Below are positions 1 to 7,527 of a DNA stretch of 64,000 bases, piece after piece. The DNA comes from Bacteroidota bacterium (GTDB taxonomy: Bacteria > Bacteroidota > Bacteroidia > Chitinophagales > Saprospiraceae): contig JAIUPL010000004.1 in assembly GCA_020160935.1 (NCBI GenBank), positions 186,001-250,000 on the forward strand, given 5' to 3'. A program made the position numbers and the translations under genes. The notes under the pieces were generated by a model, which saw only the letters and a program-made list of their open reading frames with translations, searched no databases and was not told where the DNA came from. The stretch's first letter is position 1, and each line of letters opens with the position of its first letter.

Positions 1-1241
1 GTAGCGGAACAAAACGCATCGAATTCGTCAAAACTCACCTCGTATTTGGAGAGGTAAAAATCACTGAGCGTAACATTGTGTGTCGGGCGCTCATCGTCGC
101 TGCCCTCTCCAAACAGGTCGCCCATGGAAAAAGTACCGCCCGGTATTTTTACTAAAAAAGAGGCTACGGCAGCAGATTGCCAGTTAGAAGCGGGTGCAGT
201 TGGTGTTTCTATTTGTGGGTCTTTGGCATTGCGCTCCGGTTGTTTTCGTTCGCCACCGCACTGTCGCATGGCAAATATAGCCACCAGGGCGAGCAAGACG
301 GCCGCCCCGACGATCAATAAAGCCTTTGTGTTAAAAGCCGGCTTTTCGTCAGATGGGTATGGAAGCACCGGCTTTTCCACTACAGGCAGCGCAGGCGCTT
401 TGTAGGCGCGCAACTGCCGGATACGGTCGTTCAGGGTCTCGGGGCTTTCCGGAAATCCTGGCTGGTACAAGGCCAGTGCTTTTTGCAGGTGTTGTACCGC
501 CTGTTTGGGATTTTCCGAAAATGCCGCAGCATCCAGCAGGCCCTGGTATTCTTTCCTTTTTTCTTCCCATGCAGCGCGCGCATCGGCCTGCTGTTGTTCG
601 GACACGCAGGCAGCAAGCCGGTTTTGCAGGCTGGCGCGGTCGGGCGAGAAGCCTGGCTGGTGCAGTTGCAAGGCTGAGGCAAATGCTTTTTGTGCTTCCG
701 GCCACTGTTTTTTGTGAAACAGATGTTCGGCGGCTTCGGCGGCAGCGGCAAATTCGCGGCGCTGGTTTTCCTGCGCCGTGGCGGCAGCGATAGCAGCCTG
801 GCGGCTCTCTACAATGGCGCCAATATGTTGGGCAATGTCAGTGTACGCCTCATCCTGTGAAGCCCAGGAAGTAACAGGGCGCGCTTTTTCAAGCAAAGCC
901 TCCAGGCGTTTGAGCGGCGTGAGCGTCCAGGTGCAGGGGCGCAGAATGACGGGGACAACGACGGATTCGCCTTTGTCGTGGCGTTCGAGCGACACCTTCA
1001 CTTCCTGCCCGTAAAAGTATTCGGAGGCCAGCGAATCGGGGCTTACGAGCAGCAAAATGATGTCGGAACCGTACAAACGTTTTTTGATTTCCGCTTCCCA
1101 GTCCTGGCCGCCTTCAATTTCATGGTCGTCCCACAAGCGCGCCTGCCCGGTGTTGATCAGGGGGCGCAGAAATTTTTTCAACTCGTTTTTATGACCTAAG
1201 TCGTTGTGGGAGTAGGCTATGAATATATCGACGGTTCTCAT
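1..1241 (-). CDS. TIR domain - transmembrane - FGE-sulfatase fusion protein (partial, C-terminus off the left edge)
   Basis: An open frame runs without a stop from ATG at 1241 to the window edge (413 residues visible). Residues 1 to about 110 read as a TIR fold (start MRTVDIFIAYSHND, then LWDDHEIEGG and DIILLLVSPDSL). A helical, Gln/Ala-rich stretch of about 150 residues follows, possibly TPR-like. A membrane helix rich in Ala, Val and Leu lies near residues 303-322. From about residue 365 the sequence IPGGTFSMGDLFGEG and KYEVSFDEFDAFC mark a formylglycine-generating-enzyme/SUMF1-type domain. TIR domains of this class act as signalling or NAD-consuming effectors; FGE-like modules in such fusions are often sensor or binding domains. 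The topology suggests a cytoplasmic TIR and an exported C-terminal domain. A TACTTTTG box lies at 1264-1271. Function is inferred; the domain calls are firm. Confidence 0.85.
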   Translation of the reverse strand, partial: MRTVDIFIAYSHNDLGHKNELKKFLRPLINTGQARLWDDHEIEGGQDWEAEIKKRLYGSDIILLLVSPDSLASEYFYGQEVKVSLERHDKGESVVVPVILRPCTWTLTPLKRLEALLEKARPVTSWASQDEAYTDIAQHIGAIVESRQAAIAAATAQENQRREFAAAAEAAEHLFHKKQWPEAQKAFASALQLHQPGFSPDRASLQNRLAACVSEQQQADARAAWEEKRKEYQGLLDAAAFSENPKQAVQHLQKALALYQPGFPESPETLNDRIRQLRAYKAPALPVVEKPVLPYPSDEKPAFNTKALLIVGAAVLLALVAIFAMRQCGGERKQPERNAKDPQIETPTAPASNWQSAAVASFLVKIPGGTFSMGDLFGEGSDDERPTHNVTLSDFYLSKYEVSFDEFDAFCSA

Positions 1242-1304
1242 GTGGAATGACCTGTTGCGGTGACAAAAGTACGTATTTATATTGGTAGATGCCTTTGGGT
1301 TGGG

Positions 1305-1446
1305 TTTGAACAGGATTTTTGCGGATTAAAAAAGATTAGAAGGATTGCCAACGTGGAGTCGACCATTTTTCTAATTTTTTATAATTTTTGAATGTAGCGC
1401 AAGAATCCTTCTAATCCTTTTTAATTTGCGAAAATCCTGTTCAAAA
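1305..1446. repeat. Long imperfect palindrome, family A copy 1
   Basis: The left arm 1305-1346 pairs with the right arm 1404-1446. The arms begin with GTTTGAACAGGATTTT and end at AGATTAGAAGGATT, or the reverse complement of these. The AT-rich loop is about 57 bp. It sits between divergent genes (the TIR gene and a T9SS gene), so it cannot be a simple shared terminator. Two further copies lie at 2795-2934 and 15930-16074. Confidence 0.88.
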
Positions 1447-1478
1447 CGTCTACCCATCAGGAAAAACAACTTTGCAAT

Positions 1479-2792
1479 ATGAAAAAATCACTCCTCCTGT
1501 CACTTTACTTCCTGAAATGGGTCGGAGTGATGGCACAGGTTACTTTTTGCACTTCCTTTTGGGGAAATGGCATGCCTGTCACCGCAGCAGACCTCAACAT
1601 CACGCTAAACGCACCGGGTGAAACGCCTGCAACGATTTCGGCAACAGGCGTCCCTTGTTTTTCCCTAGAAGATACCCTCTTAGACAATTATCCTGCAGGC
1701 ACTACGCTACAATACGGGGGGGTGAAAAATGGCGGCGATTTGAACGGCGTGAACATACTGGACATGGTCAGTATCAGTAGCCATATTCTGGGAATTTACC
1801 CGTTGACTTCTCCTTACGCATTTTTTGCAGCCGATGTGAATCAATCCGGCACTATTACAGGATTTGACCAGGTGCATATCCGAAATCTTATTATTGGAAA
1901 GTACGAAACATTTCCCAACAGCACCTCCTGGCGGTTTTATCAGGGAAATTGCATGTATCCCAACCCTTTCAACCCGTTTTCAAACACCTGCCCGGCTGTC
2001 TCGGTGGAAGAACTGCTCGCTTCTCCTCCGGATACGCTTCATCTGGCCGGTGTAAAGATTGGCGACGTGAATGGCGACGCTTCTCCAACAGAATCCTTTT
2101 CCTACCCGTTCATTTCCAATTTTTCCCAACTGCTCATTCCGGATATCGTACTTCCAGCGGGCATTGACACGGTGATTGAAATCAAAATGGGCGGCGACCT
2201 GGACTTGCGGGGCATGCAGGTGGAATTTTTATACGATACCAGCCTGCTTACTTTCAATGGCCCTGTGCCCACAGATATTTTCCCGATGGTGGTTTATAAT
2301 GCTGTTCCAGGTAAAATCAGGGCAGCCAGTTTGCAAATAGACCCACCTATAGAACCAGGCATGTTGTTGATGAAACTCCGTTTCACAGCCCATTCGGAAG
2401 TGTACTTGCCCAACGCATTTTCCCTGAACCCCTCTGTCCTCCAATCTTTGGGGGCTTATGAACTAGCGCCTCCGCGCGGCATCCAATTTAGCAGCGGCGT
2501 GTATCATGTTTCTGCTGCATCGGAGCCGAGTTCGGGCGATGGGCTTTCAGCGCCAGACCCCAATCCATTTTCCGATGCCACCACTTTTTCATTTCACCTG
2601 GAAACGCCCGAAACGATACGATTGGAGGTGTACGACTTGCACGGAAAAAATCTGTACAGGTATGAAAATCGTTTGCCCGCAGGCGACCAAACCATTACGG
2701 TGGAACAGGAGGTACTTTCTTCGGGCTCGATCGGTTATTACAGGCTACAGGCAGGCAGGAAGTGGCGTAGCGGGAAATTGATGCGGTGGTAG
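1479..2792 (+). CDS. Secreted dockerin-like protein with T9SS sorting domain
   Basis: The 437-residue product starts with an export signal (MKKSLLLSLYFLKW, cleavage probably after MAQ). Around residues 88-140 it has two Ca-binding, dockerin type I-like segments (GGDLNGVNILDMVSIS and ADVNQSGTITGFDQV), and a third partial one at KIGDVNGDASP. A cohesin-like or Ig-like beta region follows (about 220-340). The last 80 residues (NPFSDATTFSFHL, LEVYDLHGKNLY, YYRLQAGRKWRSGKLMRW) form a type A T9SS sorting domain, so surface attachment or release is expected. The gene is flanked on both sides by palindromes of the same family. No enzymatic motif is visible; a structural or adhesion role is a guess. 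Confidence 0.8.
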   Translation: MKKSLLLSLYFLKWVGVMAQVTFCTSFWGNGMPVTAADLNITLNAPGETPATISATGVPCFSLEDTLLDNYPAGTTLQYGGVKNGGDLNGVNILDMVSISSHILGIYPLTSPYAFFAADVNQSGTITGFDQVHIRNLIIGKYETFPNSTSWRFYQGNCMYPNPFNPFSNTCPAVSVEELLASPPDTLHLAGVKIGDVNGDASPTESFSYPFISNFSQLLIPDIVLPAGIDTVIEIKMGGDLDLRGMQVEFLYDTSLLTFNGPVPTDIFPMVVYNAVPGKIRAASLQIDPPIEPGMLLMKLRFTAHSEVYLPNAFSLNPSVLQSLGAYELAPPRGIQFSSGVYHVSAASEPSSGDGLSAPDPNPFSDATTFSFHLETPETIRLEVYDLHGKNLYRYENRLPAGDQTITVEQEVLSSGSIGYYRLQAGRKWRSGKLMRW

Positions 2793-2794
2793 TT

Positions 2795-2934
2795 GGAACA
2801 GGATTTTGGAGAATTTTAAAGAATTAGAAGGATTCCTCTCGTCGCAGTCAAAATTTTTAAAATTAAAAAAATTGTCAACACAAAGTCGGTAATCCTTCTA
2901 ATCCTTACAAATCTGTGAAAATCCTGTTCAAAAC
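2795..2934. repeat. Long imperfect palindrome, family A copy 2
   Basis: The left arm 2795-2835 starts at GGAACAGGATTTT and ends AATTAGAAGGATT. It pairs with 2892-2934. The roughly 56-bp loop is AT-rich and resembles the loop of copy 1 (a GTC followed by an A/T run). It lies three bases past the stop of the dockerin-like gene and just before the convergent EAD11 gene end, so a bidirectional terminator function is possible here. Confidence 0.88.
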
Positions 2935-2942
2935 CCTCCTGT

Positions 2943-3716
2943 TCACCTCCCCAGTCCTCCGATCAATTCCAACAGCGCATTGTTCAATTGATTCCGCTCC
3001 AGCGTGGCTTCCGAGTAGTTGATCACGCCGATGCGTTCGCGGCGTTTTAGGTTTTCCCAGCGCGCGGATAGTTGCGACACCTCGTCGCGCAGGTGGGTGT
3101 CGTTTTGTTCAGTGTGCGTGCGTAGTTGAGTGATGGCATCACCCGTACGACCGGAAGCCACCAGATCACGTAATTGCTGGGCGGTAGTAGACGAAATTGT
3201 TCCTCCCGGGCGGGATGCGGCTGGTGGCGGCGCGCCGTGGTAGTGAATGTCGCCGAAATGAATATTGCCGCCCGCCTGCAGGTTCTGGTCGCCTACGCGC
3301 ACATCGCCGCCAGCGGAAAGGGTACTGCCGGATACCTTGTTTTTCTGGTCGTAACCATCGTCGACGCTCGGGCCATTGTCGCCGATTACTGCATTGCCTT
3401 TTACATCGATCTGGGAGTTTTCGACCACGTTTTTTTGCCGTTCTTTCTGTTGGGCGTATTGGGCGAACAATTGCAACAACTCCTGCGAAAAACTGGCGTT
3501 TTGCAACAACGCGGGCAGTTTTTCTTCTACCATAAGTTTTTTCAGCGGCTCATTGCCAGCCGAGTCGAGAATGGCGCGGGTGATGGCATCGCTGTCGCGT
3601 TGCAGCCAGTTGCGCAACCACTGGTTGGAGGCGGACACGAAATCGGGCGACAGGTTTTTGACGGCGTCGTTTTCCAGCAACAGGTCTATCAGGAGCGTTT
3701 TGGCGGCGTCGAGCAT
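2943..3716 (-). CDS. Effector-associated domain (EAD11) protein with central glycine-rich beta repeats
   Basis: The 257-residue product has no signal peptide. Residues 1-95 are helical. Residues about 98-160 hold short repeats of the type NAVIGDNG, GSTLSAGGDVRVGDQNLQAGG and GNIHFGDIHYHG, which look like a small stacked beta structure. Residues about 178-256 (TTAQQLRDLVASGRTGDAI, LRDEVSQLSARWENLKRRE, EATLERNQLNNALLELI) match the EAD11 pattern. Effector-associated domains are adaptor modules that link sensors to effectors in bacterial conflict systems and often occur near TIR or caspase proteins. Here a TIR protein is 1.7 kb away. The partner and output are not visible; the EAD11 call is made from memory of the family. 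Confidence 0.7.
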   Translation of the reverse strand: MLDAAKTLLIDLLLENDAVKNLSPDFVSASNQWLRNWLQRDSDAITRAILDSAGNEPLKKLMVEEKLPALLQNASFSQELLQLFAQYAQQKERQKNVVENSQIDVKGNAVIGDNGPSVDDGYDQKNKVSGSTLSAGGDVRVGDQNLQAGGNIHFGDIHYHGAPPPAASRPGGTISSTTAQQLRDLVASGRTGDAITQLRTHTEQNDTHLRDEVSQLSARWENLKRRERIGVINYSEATLERNQLNNALLELIGGLGR

Positions 3717-3750
3717 ATTACGATAGGCGTATTGTGTACAGATATGGCTT

Positions 3751-3779
3751 CAAATGTAGTGCAAATCAAATAGTTTCAA
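3751..3779 (-). promoter_or_regulatory. Putative Bacteroidota promoter for the EAD11 gene
   Basis: On the minus strand a TTG (3779-3777) is followed after 18 nt by TACATTTG (3758-3751), fitting the TTG/TAnnTTTG consensus. The box is 34 nt upstream of the ATG at 3716. Confidence 0.45.
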
Positions 3780-3882
3780 TTCGCATTTGTTTTTGGGTCA
3801 TGTACATCACAGGGGAGCCAGGCCTATCTGCTGCCTCAAAGCACCTACAGTCATATCGAGGAAAAATCGTAATAAAGATTGA

Positions 3883-4572
3883 TCACCGCACAAATTTCGT
3901 CAATTCTATCCGACTTTCCTCATTGCCTTTTTTATCGTACGAAACAGATTTTACCATGCCTACTTTAGGTGAATACCAGTATTCGGTGTGAATCGTGCGG
4001 ACGCCCATCAGTTTGTATTCAAAGTCGTAACTGATTTTCTGACAGGCGTAGGTTCCGGCAGGTGTTGTAACGGATTCTTCGCCTTCCACTTTTCTGTTTT
4101 TCACAAAATACCGGGTGCTGAGTACCTGTAAGGAGCCCAGGCGCATGGTCAGTTGCATATCGGCGTCGGGCAAGGTTTGGCCTGCCTTCAAATCGGGCGG
4201 AAAAACCAGATCGGCGCCTTTGATTTCTACCTGCATATCGGCCGATTGCTGGCTGTTTTGTTGCGGAATCATGCTGCGCATGTCCATCATCAGGGTTCCT
4301 TTATGGCACTTGATCGGGAATATACCTTTGTTGAGTTCTTTTCCTTTTTCGTCGATAACGGTCATGTCAATATTGGCAATCAGCGTGTCTTTATGGTTTT
4401 CCAAAGAAGAAACGCGCTGTGAAGTGACCATTTCCACCTTTCCTTTTTTGTTGTAATGGGTGTATTCCAGTTGGGCGCCTTCGTACATAAAACTGTAGTA
4501 GGTGCTGCAATCCTGGGCACGGGTTGTGAAAGGAAGCGCAAACAGGAGCAGGAATATGGATATGTTTTTCAT
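3883..4572 (-). CDS. Exported DUF3108-like (TapB-type) protein
   Basis: ATG at 4572 gives 229 residues beginning with a clean signal peptide (MKNISIFLLLFALPFTTRAQ), so the 20-codon upstream extension was not used. The body is all-beta in character, with FMYEGAQLEYTHYNKKGK near the mature N-terminus, PPDLKAGQTLPDAD mid-chain and SPKVGMVKSVSYDKKGNE near the end. This pattern is typical of DUF3108-like exported proteins, which are common in Bacteroidota and have no settled role. It sits 76 bp downstream of the GH95 gene on the same strand and may be co-transcribed. Confidence 0.65.
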   Translation of the reverse strand: MKNISIFLLLFALPFTTRAQDCSTYYSFMYEGAQLEYTHYNKKGKVEMVTSQRVSSLENHKDTLIANIDMTVIDEKGKELNKGIFPIKCHKGTLMMDMRSMIPQQNSQQSADMQVEIKGADLVFPPDLKAGQTLPDADMQLTMRLGSLQVLSTRYFVKNRKVEGEESVTTPAGTYACQKISYDFEYKLMGVRTIHTEYWYSPKVGMVKSVSYDKKGNEESRIELTKFVR

Positions 4573-4648
4573 GGTGTGGTGGTAAAGTGTTTGAGTAAAA
4601 CAAAAAATGCACATGCATAAACGCAGGTGCATGGGTTGGCATTATGAA

Positions 4649-6955
4649 TCACATTTTCTTTAAATCGGCATCCAGCATATATTTTTCTCCCTTGTTAATT
4701 CCGCTGAGCATCACTTGTCTATCCCCGTATTTCACTACACACTCCTTGCCCCATTTCGACACTATTTCCACCTGTTTCAACTTTCCCCCCTCCCATTCCA
4801 TACCAATTTCGAAGCCGCCCCGGGCACACAAGCCATGAATGTGCCCCTGGGGCCAGGCAGCAGGCAGGGCAGGTAAAAGTTCTATTTCTCCGTTCTGGCT
4901 TTGCAGCAGCATTTCGGTGATGCCTGCCGTAGCGCCAAAATTGCCATCGATCTGAAAAGGTGGGTGGTTGTCGAACAGATTGGGCAGCGTCGACTTGCGC
5001 AGCAGCGCCTGCAGGTTTTCATACGCGGATTCGCCGTCGTGCAGCCGCGCAAAAAAGTTGATAATCCAGGCTCTACTCCAGCCGGTATGCCCTCCTCCGT
5101 GCGCCAGTCGATAATCGATGGTTTTGCGGGCAGCCACCATCAGTTCCGGCGTTTTTGGATTGATTTCATGGCCAGGGTGCAATCCGTACAGGTGTGAAAT
5201 ATGGCGGTGCCCGGGCTCGGGTTCTTCAAATTCTTCCGTCCACTCCATGATGCGCCCGTCGCTTCCGATACGGGTAGGCGCCAGGCGTTTGAGGATGGAT
5301 TGCAGCCGGGCGCGAAATTCATCATCCGTTTGCAGGATTTGGGAAGCGGCAATCGTGCTTTCCAGCAAACTCCGGATAATCATGTGGTCCATCGTAGGGC
5401 CCATCACCATGGTTGAAATTTCTCCTTTGGCTGTTTTGAAGCGGTTTTCAGGGGAAATGGACGGCCCTGACACCAGTAGTTTCGTTTTCGGGTTGGCCAC
5501 CAGCCAATCCGCGCAAAACAGCGCAGCATCTCTCATCACCGGGTAGGCGCGTTTTTCCAGAAACTCCTGATCACCGGAAAAGAGGTAATGTTCCCAGAAA
5601 TGCTGCACGCTCCAGGCCATTCCCATCGGCCACATGGCCCACTGTGTTTCCCCATAGGTTTCGGTAAAATGCCAGGCATCGGTGGTGAAATGCGCTACGG
5701 TGCCGCGTTTGTTGTACATCTCCCGGGCAGTTTTATGCCCATCGGCCTGTAGGGAATCGATGAATTGCAAAAAAGGCAGGTGCATTTCCGACAAATTGCA
5801 GATTTCTGACGGCCAGTAATTCATCTGAATATTGATGTTGATATGGAAATCGGCGTCCCAGGGCGTATTCAGGCCATCGGCCCAGATGCCTTGCAGGTTG
5901 GTGGGCAATCCGCCTGGCCGCGAACTACTGATGAGCAGGTATCGCCCAAACTGGTAATACAGGGCGATGAGCGCCGGGTCGGCTGCACCATTTTGCAGGG
6001 CTGCCAAACGCCGGTCGGTAGGCAAGTTTCGATTTTCCGTTTCTCCCAGAAGCAGACCAACCCTTTTAAAAAACTGCTGATAATCAGCAATATGTGCGGT
6101 TTTTAAGATGGTGTAAGGTTTACGGGAAACGCTTTCTAAATGATCTGCCGTTACACTTTCAGGCTCCGTTTTCCAATAGTCGGTAGCGGCCGTGAGAAAC
6201 ACCGTAATACGATCTGCTTTTTCAATGCGCACAATGCTGTCTTGCACCGAAACCGTGCCGCCTTCAGGCACAATTCGAAGGCGGGTAACGAGTTGTACGC
6301 CATGGCCGCGGTCTACGTGATCGCGCAGAATAATGTCGTGTCCGGTTATTTCCAGCCGGGCAAAACCACCGGGGCGACTCAGTCGGAATCGGGCACTGAG
6401 GGCTCCGGAGTGGTCGGCCAGCAAGCGCAACACCAGTGCCTGGTCGGGTGCGCTCGAAAAAATTTCCCGGCTGAATGTGATGCCTCCGGATCGGTAGCGA
6501 ACGCCGGCCACAGCTGAGTCGATGTCCAGATAGCGTTGATAATCAGTGATATTTGCAGCGTGTTCTTTTCCGAAATCGATATACAAATCGCCCAGCGTCT
6601 GGTAACGGCTGTGGGTGGGTTTGTGGCCCATCATGCGTTCCTGGGCAAGTTTTTGTGCTTCGGCATACTGGCCGGAAAACAGCATCATGCGCACCAGTGG
6701 CAACACTTCCCTGGCTGCCGGATTGATAAAATCCTCTGGTTCACCAGCCCAAACCGTGGATTCGTTGAGTTGCAGCCGCTCGGTTTCTACCTGCCCGAAA
6801 ACCATGGCGCCAAGTCGGCCATTTCCCACAGGCAGTGCTTCATTCCAGTCGGCAGCCGGGTGTTCGTACCAAAGGCTTGCAGAAGAAAACGGCTGTTTTT
6901 GGGCAGTGCTAGCGAGCGCGATGGCGCTAAAAAATAAAAGAAGACAATGTTTCAT
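4649..6955 (-). CDS. Glycoside hydrolase family 95 (alpha-L-fucosidase type)
   Basis: The 768-residue product has a signal peptide (MKHCLLLFFSAIALASTAQ), then the GH95 start LWYEHPAADWNEALPVGNGRLG and the core motifs HRHISHLYGLHPG, HPPFQIDGNFGATAG and PSEICNLSEMHLPF. Length and order fit the family, which removes terminal alpha-1,2-L-fucose (some members act on alpha-galactose) from glycans by an inverting mechanism in an (alpha/alpha)6 barrel. The product is probably periplasmic, since no sorting domain is present. A TACCTTTG box at 6981-6988 lies 25 nt upstream. A GH31 enzyme is encoded 0.6 kb away on the other strand; together they could trim fucose and xylose from xyloglucan. Confidence 0.9.
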   Translation of the reverse strand: MKHCLLLFFSAIALASTAQKQPFSSASLWYEHPAADWNEALPVGNGRLGAMVFGQVETERLQLNESTVWAGEPEDFINPAAREVLPLVRMMLFSGQYAEAQKLAQERMMGHKPTHSRYQTLGDLYIDFGKEHAANITDYQRYLDIDSAVAGVRYRSGGITFSREIFSSAPDQALVLRLLADHSGALSARFRLSRPGGFARLEITGHDIILRDHVDRGHGVQLVTRLRIVPEGGTVSVQDSIVRIEKADRITVFLTAATDYWKTEPESVTADHLESVSRKPYTILKTAHIADYQQFFKRVGLLLGETENRNLPTDRRLAALQNGAADPALIALYYQFGRYLLISSSRPGGLPTNLQGIWADGLNTPWDADFHININIQMNYWPSEICNLSEMHLPFLQFIDSLQADGHKTAREMYNKRGTVAHFTTDAWHFTETYGETQWAMWPMGMAWSVQHFWEHYLFSGDQEFLEKRAYPVMRDAALFCADWLVANPKTKLLVSGPSISPENRFKTAKGEISTMVMGPTMDHMIIRSLLESTIAASQILQTDDEFRARLQSILKRLAPTRIGSDGRIMEWTEEFEEPEPGHRHISHLYGLHPGHEINPKTPELMVAARKTIDYRLAHGGGHTGWSRAWIINFFARLHDGESAYENLQALLRKSTLPNLFDNHPPFQIDGNFGATAGITEMLLQSQNGEIELLPALPAAWPQGHIHGLCARGGFEIGMEWEGGKLKQVEIVSKWGKECVVKYGDRQVMLSGINKGEKYMLDADLKKM

Positions 6956-7056
6956 TAAAAATGGCTGATTTGTATGCCTTCAAAGGTAGTGATTGCCGGT
7001 TCTATTCCTTCGGAATACCGCAGACTTGTTGATCTTTGCCGTGGAAACAACTGACT

Positions 7057-7503
7057 ATGCAACACTGGATTTTTATTATCATGGCACTGTTAGCGGGCGC
7101 AGCCCTGCCAACACAGGCTGCTGTGAACAACAAACTGGCTACGGTGCTTCAGCAGCCCTTACTGGCTTCGCTGGTATCTTTTCTGATTGGCACCTTAGCG
7201 CTGTTTTTATATTGCGCAGCGGCGCAGGTTCCTTTCCGCGGGTTGCTGGCGGCAAAAAATGCTCCGGCAATTGCATGGATTGGCGGTTTGCTGGGCGCGT
7301 ATGTTGTGACAGCCGTGATCATGATGGTGCCGCGAATGGGTGTTGCCCTCACATTCAGCCTCATTATTGCAGGGCAAATGTTGATTACACTTGTGCTCGA
7401 CCATTATGGCTTGCTGGGTGTTCCGGTGCGGGCCGTAAATCTGCCCCGCATCATGGGTGTTTTGCTGATTATTGCTGGCGTAATTCTGATTCGCCGTTTT
7501 TAA
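7057..7503 (+). CDS. DMT-superfamily membrane protein (DUF606/YdcZ type)
   Basis: The 148-residue product is almost entirely hydrophobic, with five probable membrane helices (IFIIMALLAGAALPTQAAVN at the start, IMGVLLIIAGVILIRRF at the end). The early motif G-x-x-x-P-x-Q-x-x-x-N followed by LASLVSFLIGTLAL matches DUF606/YdcZ, small half-size relatives of drug/metabolite transporters. ATG at 7057 was chosen over an upstream TTG at 7036. It ends 24 bp before the GH31 gene and may share its transcript. The substrate is unknown. Confidence 0.75.
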   Translation: MQHWIFIIMALLAGAALPTQAAVNNKLATVLQQPLLASLVSFLIGTLALFLYCAAAQVPFRGLLAAKNAPAIAWIGGLLGAYVVTAVIMMVPRMGVALTFSLIIAGQMLITLVLDHYGLLGVPVRAVNLPRIMGVLLIIAGVILIRRF

Positions 7504-7527
7504 ATATCCATCTTTTAAATTCCTCCC

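Noticed and set aside
2142-2147. Avoidance of GATATC in the host as evidence of long residence of the EcoRV-type system
   Set aside because: GATATC is present here and at several other places in the window, so no avoidance can be claimed from this segment.
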